Assembly (NCBI GenBank): GCA_913040875.1
Contig: CAJWHX010000070.1
Coordinates: forward strand, 1-11,444
DNA: 11,444 bases
Direction: 5' to 3'
Origin: an uncultured Pseudomonadota bacterium
Lineage (GTDB): Bacteria; Myxococcota; UBA796
Shown here: piece after piece, positions 1 through 8,203 of the stretch
How positions within the stretch are numbered: position 1 is the first letter of the stretch
Layout: each line of letters opens with the position of its first letter
Program-made: the position numbers and the translations under genes
The notes under the pieces: model-generated
Told to the model about the DNA's origin: nothing
What the model saw: only the letters and a program-made list of their open reading frames with translations
The model's database searches: none

Positions 1-1653
1 CCAACAAGATCGCATACTGTCTCAGCTCAAGGTGGAATTACCTGTGCCATTGCGAGCGATGATCCCGATGATGATTGGAGATGGCATATGTACGATACAG
101 TTAAAGGCTCTGACTATATAGGTGATCAAGATGCGATCGAATATATGTGTGAAACAGGTCCTGAAGCAGTATTTGAATTGGAGCATATGGGCTTACCCTT
201 CTCTCGTACTGACGAAGGTAGAATTTACCAGCGTCCATTTGGTGGTCAATCTAAAAATTTTGGTGAGGGTGGACAAGCAGCAAGAACCTGTGCTGCAGCA
301 GATAGAACTGGCCACGCTCTTCTCCATACTTTATACCAGAACAATGTTAAAAATGAGACAGTCTTCTTCAATGAATGGTATGCAGTGGATCTAGTTAAAA
401 ATGATGATAATGCAGTTGTAGGAGTTATTGCGATAGATATTGAAACTGGAGAAACTGTATTTGTTAAGTCAAGTGCAACTGTTCTTGCTACTGGTGGTGC
501 CGGTAGGATTTATGCCTCCACGACCAATGCTCATATATGTACTGGTGACGGAATTGGTATGACGCTAAGAGCAGGTTTTCCTGTACAAGATATGGAAATG
601 TGGCAATTTCATCCAACAGGTATTTACGGTGCAGGCACACTTGTAACAGAAGGTTGTAGGGGAGAAGGGGGTTATCTAATAAATAAAGATGGAGAGCGCT
701 TCATGGAAAGATATGCCCCAAACGTTAAGGATTTAGCAGGACGCGATGTTGTTGCTCGCTCTATGGTTCTGGAGATATTGGAGGGTAGAGGTTGCGGTGA
801 GGGTGGCGATCATGTTCGATTAAAATTAGATCATCTTGGAGAGGAAGTACTACAGAGTCGCCTACCGGGAATATGTGAGCTTTCAAGAACCTTTGCTCAT
901 GTAGATCCAGTTAAAGAACCTATTCCTGTTGTACCCACATGTCACTATATGATGGGAGGAATACCAACAAATGTTGATGGACAAGCATTAACGCTTGATA
1001 GTGAGGGAAATACTCAGGTTATAAGTGGCCTTTATGCTTGTGGTGAAGCGGCATGTGTTTCTGTGCATGGGGCCAATCGTCTAGGTGGTAATTCTTTGCT
1101 AGACTTAGTAGTTTTTGGAAGAGCCTCAGGTTTATTTATTGAAAAGTCACTTGGTGAGGGTATTAAACTAACTGATCCAACAGATGCAAACATAAGCAAG
1201 GCAATGGAAAGGCTTAACATTATCAACAATGGCTCCAAAGACGGTGAATCTGCTGATGTCTTGCGTGCAGAGTTACAGAAGGTCATGCAAAATTATTTTG
1301 GGGTATTCCGCAGGGGAGATTATATGCAAGAAGGCATTGAGCAACTCAAATCACTCAGAGCGCGAATAGAAAATGTTTGTTTAGATGATACAAGTAATGT
1401 TTACAACACTGCACGAATTGAAGCACTCGAACTGCACAACTTATTAGAGGTTGCAGAGGCTACTGCCATTACTGCAGAATGGAGAAAAGAAAGCCGAGGT
1501 GCTCATGCTCGCGAAGATTTTTCTGAACGAGATGATAAAAATTGGCTTTGTCATTCTATGTTTTTCCCAAAAGAAAAAAGAGTGAAGAAGAGGGAAGTAA
1601 ATTTTTCACCAAAGAAAATGGACCATTTTGAACCAAAGGTCCGGGTTTATTAA
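1..1653 (+). CDS. sdhA: Succinate dehydrogenase flavoprotein subunit (5'-truncated)
   Basis: Catalytic flavoprotein of complex II: oxidises succinate to fumarate and passes electrons through FAD to SdhB at the inner membrane. The reading frame is open from base 1; about 40 N-terminal residues, including the first Rossmann glycines, lie off the left edge, so the in-frame ATG at 88 is internal. The first visible residues are [12 protein letters not shown], whose His (bases 13-15) is the covalent FAD attachment site. Active-site residues match the E. coli set: His in FHPTG (codon 204 of the window), Arg in AGRDVVAR (248), His in TCHYMMGG (315) and Arg in GANRLGGNS (360). The C-terminus ends in EPKVRVY, like the E. 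coli PPKIRTY ending. The 550 visible residues fit a normal protein of about 590. Followed 22 bases later by sdhB; sdhCD would be expected upstream. Its close resemblance to E. coli SdhA points to Gammaproteobacteria. Confidence 0.97.
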   Translation, partial: PTRSHTVSAQGGITCAIASDDPDDDWRWHMYDTVKGSDYIGDQDAIEYMCETGPEAVFELEHMGLPFSRTDEGRIYQRPFGGQSKNFGEGGQAARTCAAADRTGHALLHTLYQNNVKNETVFFNEWYAVDLVKNDDNAVVGVIAIDIETGETVFVKSSATVLATGGAGRIYASTTNAHICTGDGIGMTLRAGFPVQDMEMWQFHPTGIYGAGTLVTEGCRGEGGYLINKDGERFMERYAPNVKDLAGRDVVARSMVLEILEGRGCGEGGDHVRLKLDHLGEEVLQSRLPGICELSRTFAHVDPVKEPIPVVPTCHYMMGGIPTNVDGQALTLDSEGNTQVISGLYACGEAACVSVHGANRLGGNSLLDLVVFGRASGLFIEKSLGEGIKLTDPTDANISKAMERLNIINNGSKDGESADVLRAELQKVMQNYFGVFRRGDYMQEGIEQLKSLRARIENVCLDDTSNVYNTARIEALELHNLLEVAEATAITAEWRKESRGAHAREDFSERDDKNWLCHSMFFPKEKRVKKREVNFSPKKMDHFEPKVRVY

Positions 1654-1675
1654 TTAATTAAGGATATTTTTTAGT

Positions 1676-2380
1676 ATGTTAAAAGTAAGTATTTATCGCT
1701 TTAATCCAGAACAGGACGAAGCCCCTTATATGCAAGATTATGATTTTGATACCCAAGGAAAGGACCTCATGGTGCTTGACGTTCTGGGTATGTTAAAAAG
1801 TAGAGATCCATCAATTTCATATCGTAGATCTTGTCGTGAGGGTGTTTGTGGATCTGATGGCATGAATATCAACGGAAAAAACGGTCTCGGCTGTATTACC
1901 CCTCTTTCAGAATGTGTGAAAGGAAATAAGCTTGTTATAAGGCCTTTACCCGGTCTACCAGTCATCAGGGATCTAGTAATCGATATGAGTCAATTTTATG
2001 CCCAGTACAAGAAGATACAACCATATCTTGTCAATGATGATCCGGCACCAGGTATTGAAAGACTTCAAACTCCAGAGGATCGTGCAAAACTTGATGGCCT
2101 CTACGAGTGTATTCTTTGCGCATGTTGTTCGACAAGTTGCCCTTCATTTTGGTGGAATCCAGATAAATTCATTGGTCCTGCTGGACTTTTGCAGGCCTAT
2201 CGTTTCTTAGCGGATACAAGAGATAATGATACTGAGAAAAGGCTATCTAACCTACAGGACCCATTTAGTGTCTTTCGATGTCATGGAATTCAAAACTGTG
2301 TTGCTGTGTGTCCTAAAGGTCTAAATCCAACGAGGGCAATTGGGCATATAAGAAATATGTTAATGAAAAAGGCTGCCTAG
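1676..2380 (+). CDS. sdhB: Succinate dehydrogenase iron-sulfur subunit
   Basis: Electron-transfer subunit of complex II, linking the SdhA flavin to quinone at the SdhCD membrane anchor. It has 234 residues against 238 in E. coli. All cluster ligands are visible. The [2Fe-2S] site has Cys53, Cys58, Asp61 and Cys73 (motif SCREGVCGSDG). The [4Fe-4S] site has Cys145, Cys148, Cys151 and Cys212. The [3Fe-4S] site has Cys155, Cys202 and Cys208. The quinone-side motif PSFWWNPDKFIGPAGLL is intact. The start is supported by AAGGA at 1660-1664, 11 bases before the ATG, and by alignment of the N-terminus (KVSIYRFNP) with E. coli. It is cotranscribed with sdhA and probably with sucA, 51 bases downstream. 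By hand count, 9 of its 15 Arg codons are AGA/AGG, against none of 15 in sucB, which marks it as part of the left-hand compositional block. Confidence 0.98.
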   Translation: MLKVSIYRFNPEQDEAPYMQDYDFDTQGKDLMVLDVLGMLKSRDPSISYRRSCREGVCGSDGMNINGKNGLGCITPLSECVKGNKLVIRPLPGLPVIRDLVIDMSQFYAQYKKIQPYLVNDDPAPGIERLQTPEDRAKLDGLYECILCACCSTSCPSFWWNPDKFIGPAGLLQAYRFLADTRDNDTEKRLSNLQDPFSVFRCHGIQNCVAVCPKGLNPTRAIGHIRNMLMKKAA

Positions 2381-2431
2381 GCTGGTTGCTATGAAAAAAT
2401 AGAACTGTGTATTAAACACAAGGATAAATAG

Positions 2432-5374
2432 ATGCCTAAAAGCATCATGCAAGAGTTTACAGAAAGCTCCCATCTATCTGGTGGTAATGCGGCATATATA
2501 GAAGATTTATATGATGCTTACCTTCATGATCCTAGTAGTGTTGCCGATCAATGGCGTAATTTCTTTGACACATTACCCCGGCCTAATGGAAAAATTGGTC
2601 CAGATACTTCTCATGTGACTGTCATGGCTCACTTTGAGAAACTAGGTAGACGCAGATCAAGACCAGTAGTCATTCCTGGTTCTGGTGGCGAAAATATTGA
2701 ACATGAACGAAAACAGGTCAAAGTTGCCCAGCTCATAATCTCTCATAGAAATCGTGGCCACCAAAAAGCAAAATTAGATCCACTAGGTCTTTGGTCCAGG
2801 GATAGAGCACCAGATCTTGAGCTATCCTTCCATGGTTTGACACCAGCAGATTTGGATACAACTTTTCAATCTGGAATGCTGTATTTCGGTCCAGAAGAAT
2901 CGACTCTAAGAGATATCATTGCTGGACTAGAAGAAACCTACTGCGGTCACGTTGGAGTTGAATGCGGTCATGTAATAGATTTAGCAGAAAAACGGTGGCT
3001 TCAGCAGCGTTTCGAGAGTGCTAAATCTAAGCCTAATTATGATGACGAAATGCGAAAATATGTTTTACAGAGATTAACGGCTGCAGAGGGTCTCGAGAAA
3101 CACTTAGATTCAAAATATCCGGGTACAAAGCGCTTTGGCCTGGAGGGCAGTGAATCAATGATCCCGATGTTAGACGGAATAATACAACGAGCTGGTGGTT
3201 ATGGAGCTAAAGAAGTCGTTCTTACGATGGCTCATAGAGGTCGTCTTAATGTTTTAGTAAATGTTCTTGGAAAGAATCCATCAGAATTATTTGCAGAATT
3301 TGAAGGTAAAAGACATGTTGATACTTCAGGAGATGTAAAATATCACCAAGGATTTTCTTCAGATGTAGTTACACCAGGAGGCAAGGTACATCTAGCTTTA
3401 ATGTTTAATCCATCTCACCTAGAAATTGCAGCACCAGTTGCAGAAGGATCTGCAAGAGCACGACAGGATAGACGCGAGGATTCAAAAGGAGAGGTAGTCT
3501 TCCCAATTGTAGTTCATGGCGACGCGGCTTTTGCTGGTCAGGGTGTTGTTATGGAAACATTTCAAATGTCCCAACTCAGAGGATACAAGACTGGTGGTAC
3601 AGTTCACGTTGTCATTAATAATCAGGTAGGATTTACTACTAGTGTTCAAGAAGATGCAAGATCAACGGAATATTGTACTGATATTGCAAAAATGGTCCAA
3701 GCCCCAATTATTCATGTTAATGCTGATGACCCAGATGCCGTAATGTTTGTCACAAATCTCGCAATGGATTATCGATATCAGTTCAAAAAAGATATCGTAA
3801 TCGACCTTATTTGTTATCGGAGACGTGGCCATAACGAAACTGACGAGCCCTCTGCAACTCAACCTCTGATGTATAAGGTAATTAAAAACTTAAAAACTAC
3901 GCGTGCTATTTATTCAGATCAGTTAGTCAAAGAGGGTGTAGTCTCTCAAGAAGAAGCAGATGCGATGCTCAAGGATTATAGGGGAAAATTAGATCGAGGT
4001 GAGAATGTTGTTAATAGTCTGGTTTCCGAGCCAGATATAGAGCTTTTTGTGAACTGGAATCCCTATTTAAACCAAGATTGGGACACAATAGTAGACACTA
4101 CTTGCCCTATGAAAAAGATACGTGATCTAGCCAAAATAATCACAAGAAATCCTGATGGTGTGGTGATGCAAAGACAGGTTGGTAAGATATACGAAGATCG
4201 CGAAAAAATGGCTCGTGGAGCCTTACCTCTTAATTGGGGAATGGCAGAATTATTAGCTTATGCGACTTTACTAGATGAAGGATACCCTATAAGAATGACA
4301 GGTCAAGATATAGCTAGAGGGACATTTTCTCATCGTCATGCAGTCATTCATAACCAAAAAGATGGCTCAAGTTATATACCTTTAAAAGAGATACCAGAGA
4401 AATCTTCAAATTTTGAAATTTACGATTCTTTCTTATCAGAAGAAGCAGTGCTTGGTTTTGAATATGGTTACGCCTCCACATCTCCTAAGGGTTTGGTTAT
4501 ATGGGAAGCACAATTTGGTGATTTTGCAAACGGAGCTCAGGTGGTTATAGATCAATTCATTACAAGCGGCGAACATAAATGGGGGCGTATGTGTGGTCTC
4601 ATTATGCTGTTACCCCATGGATATGAAGGTCAGGGCCCAGAGCATTCCTCTGCTCGATTGGAAAGATTCTTACAGCTCTGTGCAGAGGACAATGTTGTGG
4701 TTGCCAATGTGACCACCCCTGCGAACTTCTTTCACTTAATGCGTCGGCAGATGCTAAGAACTGTCCGCAAGCCTCTTGTGGTGATGTCTCCGAAGTCTTT
4801 GTTGCGTCATCCGAAGTGTATTTCGACGTTGAATGACTTGTCGACAGGATCCTTTCAGAAGATGTTGATGGATCCAATGTTGTCATCGGATGCCTTTGAG
4901 CCAAAAGCAGTAGAGCACGTTGTGTTTTGCTCTGGGAAGATTTATTATGACTTGCTCGAGCATCGTGAAATGATTGATCGATATCAAGATGCTACGGAAG
5001 AATCAGATCGAGAGAAGGTTCGAACATATTTGAAAAAGTTTGCTTCATTTGCAATATTAAAGCTGTTGGAATCGGGGGCGACCATAGATACCAAACGTAT
5101 TGTAGTGACCAGAATTGAACAGTTGTATCCATTTCCCGAAGCGGAGATTTTGAAGCATCTCAAACGGTTTGATAAGCCTGACCTTCATTGGTGTCAAGAA
5201 GAGCCACAGAATATGGGGGCTTGGCCAATGGTGGATGAATGGTTCAGCGATGTTTTGGATGCACGAATCATCCATTACATTGGTCGTAAACGTTCAGCGA
5301 GTCCCGCTACAGGGTCTCCGAAAATTCACAAGGCAGAGCAGGCAGCTATTGTAGAAGGTGTCTATTCTCTGTAA
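2432..5374 (+). CDS. sucA: 2-oxoglutarate dehydrogenase E1 component (apparent two-lineage mosaic)
   Basis: Thiamine-diphosphate-dependent decarboxylase of the 2-oxoglutarate dehydrogenase complex; it transfers the succinyl group to lipoyl-SucB. The 980 residues are longer than E. coli (933). Order: E1o N-terminal segment (about 12-48, NAAYIEDLYDAYLHDP), His268 in AHRGRLNVLVN, ThDP/Mg site GDAAFAGQGVVME at 363 through INNQ near 399, RRGHNETDEPS near 465-474, transketolase pyrimidine-type domain from about 600 (GTFSHRHAVIHNQ, EAQFGDFANGAQ), then the C-terminal domain (VTRIEQLYPFP, WCQEEPQNMGAW, GRKRSASPATG). The start follows AAGGA at 2420-2424, 7 bases upstream. Two oddities: base and codon use change between about 4560 and 4790 (residues 710-786) with no frameshift, and residues 846-891 form a stretch roughly 37 residues longer than in E. 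coli. The function is certain; whether this intact frame exists in one organism is not. sucB starts 39 bases later. Confidence 0.95.
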   Translation: MPKSIMQEFTESSHLSGGNAAYIEDLYDAYLHDPSSVADQWRNFFDTLPRPNGKIGPDTSHVTVMAHFEKLGRRRSRPVVIPGSGGENIEHERKQVKVAQLIISHRNRGHQKAKLDPLGLWSRDRAPDLELSFHGLTPADLDTTFQSGMLYFGPEESTLRDIIAGLEETYCGHVGVECGHVIDLAEKRWLQQRFESAKSKPNYDDEMRKYVLQRLTAAEGLEKHLDSKYPGTKRFGLEGSESMIPMLDGIIQRAGGYGAKEVVLTMAHRGRLNVLVNVLGKNPSELFAEFEGKRHVDTSGDVKYHQGFSSDVVTPGGKVHLALMFNPSHLEIAAPVAEGSARARQDRREDSKGEVVFPIVVHGDAAFAGQGVVMETFQMSQLRGYKTGGTVHVVINNQVGFTTSVQEDARSTEYCTDIAKMVQAPIIHVNADDPDAVMFVTNLAMDYRYQFKKDIVIDLICYRRRGHNETDEPSATQPLMYKVIKNLKTTRAIYSDQLVKEGVVSQEEADAMLKDYRGKLDRGENVVNSLVSEPDIELFVNWNPYLNQDWDTIVDTTCPMKKIRDLAKIITRNPDGVVMQRQVGKIYEDREKMARGALPLNWGMAELLAYATLLDEGYPIRMTGQDIARGTFSHRHAVIHNQKDGSSYIPLKEIPEKSSNFEIYDSFLSEEAVLGFEYGYASTSPKGLVIWEAQFGDFANGAQVVIDQFITSGEHKWGRMCGLIMLLPHGYEGQGPEHSSARLERFLQLCAEDNVVVANVTTPANFFHLMRRQMLRTVRKPLVVMSPKSLLRHPKCISTLNDLSTGSFQKMLMDPMLSSDAFEPKAVEHVVFCSGKIYYDLLEHREMIDRYQDATEESDREKVRTYLKKFASFAILKLLESGATIDTKRIVVTRIEQLYPFPEAEILKHLKRFDKPDLHWCQEEPQNMGAWPMVDEWFSDVLDARIIHYIGRKRSASPATGSPKIHKAEQAAIVEGVYSL
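4560..4790. other. Compositional and codon-usage junction inside sucA
   Basis: Left of here the DNA is AT-rich (hand counts of G+C: 17/60 at 3241-3300, 23/60 at 2221-2280); right of it G+C is higher (27/60 at 4801-4860, 29/60 at 6181-6240). Arg codons AGA/AGG make up 9 of 15 in sdhB, but only 2 of the last 15 in sucA (after 4740) and 0 of 15 in sucB. TTG and AAG also become the favoured Leu and Lys codons after about 4780. The zone spans the nearly invariant E1o stretch around HGYEGQGPEHSSARLERF, exactly where homologous sequences of different species would recombine or be mis-joined. The frame is unbroken. The exact crossover point cannot be fixed because the zone is conserved. Confidence 0.75.
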
Positions 5375-5413
5375 GTTCATTTCATTTTCATTGTTATTGT
5401 TAAAGAGGTTTCT

Positions 5414-6496
5414 ATGTCTAAGATTGTTGATGTTGTCGTTCCCACAGTTGGGGAGTCTGTCACTGAAATTTTTGAGGTTCGCATTCTCAAAGGGGTCGGT
5501 GAGTACGTTAAAGAAGGTGACGTTATATTGGAAGGCGATTCTGATAAAGCCAGTATTGAGATTCCATCTCCCATCACAGGTCAAGTGAGCGAAATCTTGG
5601 TTGAAGAAGGCGCAGATTTTCCGATTGGGGATGTCATTGCTAAGATTGAAGAGAAGGCCATTCCAGCGGAGGCGGAGAGTGCTCCGGTACCTGTCGCCCC
5701 TCATGAGTCATCTGGTGTAGCAGAATCTGTTGAAATTGCAGCTCCAAAGGCGGCGCCTGTAGTGGAGCCAGAACCACCGAAGACAGTGACACCAGTCGGT
5801 GCGGAAACCCGCGTCAAGATGACTCCACTTCGTCGTACGATTGCACGTCGATTGGTAGAGGCTCAGCAGACTGCAGCGATGCTAACGACGTTTAATGAAG
5901 CTGATATGACCGCGATCTTTGATTTGCGTAAAAAGTATCAAGATCGATTTGTTGAAAAACACGGTACAAAACTTGGGTTCATGTCCTTTTTTGTGAAGGC
6001 CATCGTAGATTCTTTGCAGGTCTTTCCGGCCGTCAATGCTGAGATCGACGGTGACTATATTGTGTATAAGAATTTCTATAACATCGGTGTTGCGGTTTCA
6101 GGACCAAAAGGCTTGATGGTGCCGGTGGTTCGGAATGCAGACCAGTTATCGTTTGCAGAAGTAGAGTTGGAAATCAAGCGCCTTGCTGGTTTGGCCCGCA
6201 ACAATAAACTGAAGCCCCAGCATTTTCAAGATGGAACGTTCACCGTATCCAATGGTGGTGTCTTTGGTTCACTGCTCTCGACTCCAATTTTGAATCCACC
6301 ACAAGTTGGAATCTTAGGGATGCACAGCATTCAGAAGCGTCCCGTAAACGTCAATGGGAATGTAGAAATCCGTCCAATGATGTACTTGGCTCTCTCCTAT
6401 GATCACCGTATTATTGACGGTAAAGAGGCTGTATCCTTCTTGGTTCGCGTCAAGAACTTGGTCGAGAATCCAGAGCAACTATTATTTGATGTCTAA
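5414..6496 (+). CDS. sucB: 2-oxoglutarate dehydrogenase E2, dihydrolipoyl succinyltransferase, lacking an evident subunit-binding domain
   Basis: Core acyltransferase of the 2-oxoglutarate dehydrogenase complex; its swinging lipoyl arm carries the succinyl group from SucA to CoA. It has 360 residues against 405 in E. coli. The lipoyl domain spans about 1-78 with lipoyl-Lys45 in the hairpin GDSDKASIE. An Ala/Pro/Glu-rich linker covers about 80-132. The catalytic domain runs from about 133 ([16 protein letters not shown]) to the end, with His331 and Asp335 in [19 protein letters not shown] is typical of the succinyl type rather than the acetyl type. No peripheral-subunit-binding domain (a SPAVRR...G.GRVTK-type segment) can be seen between linker and core. 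The start is fixed by AAAGAGG at 5402-5408, 5 bases before the ATG. It sits 39 bases after sucA, which fixes the oxoglutarate assignment. Codon use is that of the right-hand block (0 of 15 Arg codons are AGA/AGG). No sucCD or lpd follows. Confidence 0.94.
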   Translation: MSKIVDVVVPTVGESVTEIFEVRILKGVGEYVKEGDVILEGDSDKASIEIPSPITGQVSEILVEEGADFPIGDVIAKIEEKAIPAEAESAPVPVAPHESSGVAESVEIAAPKAAPVVEPEPPKTVTPVGAETRVKMTPLRRTIARRLVEAQQTAAMLTTFNEADMTAIFDLRKKYQDRFVEKHGTKLGFMSFFVKAIVDSLQVFPAVNAEIDGDYIVYKNFYNIGVAVSGPKGLMVPVVRNADQLSFAEVELEIKRLAGLARNNKLKPQHFQDGTFTVSNGGVFGSLLSTPILNPPQVGILGMHSIQKRPVNVNGNVEIRPMMYLALSYDHRIIDGKEAVSFLVRVKNLVENPEQLLFDV

Positions 6497-6543
6497 GAAG
6501 AATGTTTTTGATGTCTAAGGAACTAACTGTCAAGGAACTAACT
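6485..6543 (+). repeat. Short local direct repeats at and after the sucB stop codon
   Basis: The 13-mer tttgatgtctaag occurs at 6485-6497, where it includes the last codons and stop of sucB, and again at 6507-6519, a 22-base shift. Just after, the 12-mer aaggaactaact occurs at 6517-6528 and 6532-6543, a 15-base shift. These look like slippage-type duplications in untranslated sequence. The rest of the 159-base gap before the next gene shows no convincing terminator. Confidence 0.6.
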
Positions 6544-6655
6544 TCATGGCGGGGTAGTTGGATGCGACCATGTAAAGAGGATTATGGGGTGATATATTGA
6601 TCCATGATCATGCCAGCGAATACGTTAGTGGTATCAAATACTGTGGAGAGTTCGC

Positions 6656-8146
6656 ATGAAACATTTAAAAGCCTGTGTTTGGGTGGGGCCATCAAAGAAT
6701 CAGATCCGATCATCTGCCAAACCTGTACAGTCTGACCTCGAAACTTTGGTGAAGCAAGGTGTCAATATTGTCTTTCAAGTTGAAGACATTGGTGTGTGGT
6801 CATTTTTTACGACCGTCGCAGCTGCAGTTGAGTTTGCACATACCGTACTGGAGCAGAATGAAACGGTACAGCATTCAGTCCTCATCACGGCTGGAGACCT
6901 TCAGTATGAAGAGGGAAAATGGGTGGGGTATGCCTTAGAGCGCGTGAAGACTTTGCTGCGATTTTTGGAGCCTAGACAGATTTGGTTTACTGAAACACTC
7001 TTTCATTTGATTGATCTCGATGAAGTGCTTTGGGAAGAGGTGGGTCTCATTGCAACAGATCTCTCATCGGTTCGTTGTTTCCGAATGCTGATACAGGGTC
7101 AGGCTTTTGTTCCTACGGCATTAAAAAGAGCCATTCGTGAACAGAAGGTCATTGTATGTCAAAAGCATAGACCGATGGGTCCTGTGGAGAAGGGCAAGCA
7201 TGTTGTGTTTGTTGGATATCCGTACGATCGAGAATTGCGTTCTCAAGTGGCGCGGGTGGGTAGTGTTATTCCGAACGATAGATTGTGGCTTGTATTGCCA
7301 AAAATTGGGGTGAAAACACGAAAGGCTTGGACCGATTTCGGTCGCCATTTAATCATTTCTGAACCAGATGTTTTTCTGAGTGATATCGTACGCACAGACC
7401 TAACATTGATGGACATGGGGTCTAATGGCACACTGTTTTTAGATCCCGTGAAACTATCCAGTGGTGAGGTGTCGATATTTGGAGTGGCTTTACCTCAGGT
7501 GCCAATGGCTCGCATCATTGATGGGTATACTTTGGATTTATTCAGCAATGGAGAATGGGGCTATGGAGAAGTAGACACGGCGGTGGTACGGGTCGCGGTC
7601 AATTTGGAAGGCAAATTTATCATCGCTTTTAAACCGGAATGTCGATTGAACAGTCGAGATATGGAAATTGGAAAATCGTATCCGCTCGGCAATGGAGCTC
7701 GAGTCACAATCGGTCGATTGACGTATCGATATATTGCTGATGTTGGAAAGCCTTATTGCGGATTATTTTTGGGGGAATCGACCAAACGACTCGCTCTGTC
7801 GGTTGGATCTAGAGTTGAACTGGGCCGTCAACCGGTTGGGAATGGTTTTGCCTTGCCCGATAGAGGAGGGGCGGACCGAATCCAATGGGGGCAGTCTGTA
7901 CAAGCTGAGAATGCCCAAAGGAACAACCTAACCTTGGATCGTGCCTTAACAGGTCGACAACACCTCTCACTTTCAGTTCAATCAGTCGGTAGATTTATCA
8001 TAGCGCCATTACACGACAAACTGCCCACGTTTATCCTACCACCATCATCTCAACGATTGAAACGCATATCCGGTGAACTCTTGATCAAAGATGAAGGGTT
8101 GATCGTAGTCGGTACCAATGTAATTCGAGTGGCAAAAACTCAATAG
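6656..8146 (+). CDS. Uncharacterised protein with a degenerate nucleotide-cyclase-like N-terminus and FHA-like C-terminus
   Basis: I do not recognise the family as a whole. Residues about 50-150 resemble the second half of a class III nucleotide cyclase domain: a helix AAAVEFAHTVLEQ, a strand HSVLITAGDLQ where cyclases have an RIGLHTGE-type strand, then WVGYALERVKTLLRFLEPRQIWFTETLFHLI, matching the usual GxAVNRAARL...GQ..LSE segment. The metal-binding Asp residues are not visible, so catalysis is unlikely. Further on are FHA-like pieces: DMGSNGTLFLDP at 253-264 followed by SGEVSIFG, ARVTIGRLTYRYI around 348-360, and near the C-terminus ELGRQP...NNLTLDRALTGRQHLSL (GRQH at 433-436, where FHA domains have SRxH), ending GLIVVGTNVIRV. 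No signal peptide or membrane segment was seen. The start follows GGAGAG (6645-6650), 5 bases upstream. It is convergent with the next gene. A cytoplasmic phosphothreonine-binding or scaffold role is inference only. Confidence 0.6.
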   Translation: MKHLKACVWVGPSKNQIRSSAKPVQSDLETLVKQGVNIVFQVEDIGVWSFFTTVAAAVEFAHTVLEQNETVQHSVLITAGDLQYEEGKWVGYALERVKTLLRFLEPRQIWFTETLFHLIDLDEVLWEEVGLIATDLSSVRCFRMLIQGQAFVPTALKRAIREQKVIVCQKHRPMGPVEKGKHVVFVGYPYDRELRSQVARVGSVIPNDRLWLVLPKIGVKTRKAWTDFGRHLIISEPDVFLSDIVRTDLTLMDMGSNGTLFLDPVKLSSGEVSIFGVALPQVPMARIIDGYTLDLFSNGEWGYGEVDTAVVRVAVNLEGKFIIAFKPECRLNSRDMEIGKSYPLGNGARVTIGRLTYRYIADVGKPYCGLFLGESTKRLALSVGSRVELGRQPVGNGFALPDRGGADRIQWGQSVQAENAQRNNLTLDRALTGRQHLSLSVQSVGRFIIAPLHDKLPTFILPPSSQRLKRISGELLIKDEGLIVVGTNVIRVAKTQ

Positions 8147-8203
8147 AGCGTACCATTGTACAGTACTTCGTTGCTTCGTTGGTTTAGGACTTGACTTATT
8201 GTT

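Noticed and set aside
5294..5704. 136-residue minus-strand open frame across the sucA/sucB boundary
   Set aside because: It lies antisense over the sucA end and the conserved SucB lipoyl domain and shows no recognisable protein features; it is a shadow frame.
6545..6572. Inverted repeat catgg ... ccatg after sucB as a terminator
   Set aside because: Only 5 bp of stem with an 18-base loop, and no T-run behind it.
6597..6626. TTGATC ... TACGTT as a promoter for the FHA-like gene
   Set aside because: The -10 match is poor and the spacing is 18; no better pair was found, so no promoter is called there.
8147..8203. Shared bidirectional terminator between the convergent FHA-like and lipid-kinase genes
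   Set aside because: The 57-base gap shows no GC-rich stem with flanking T-runs.
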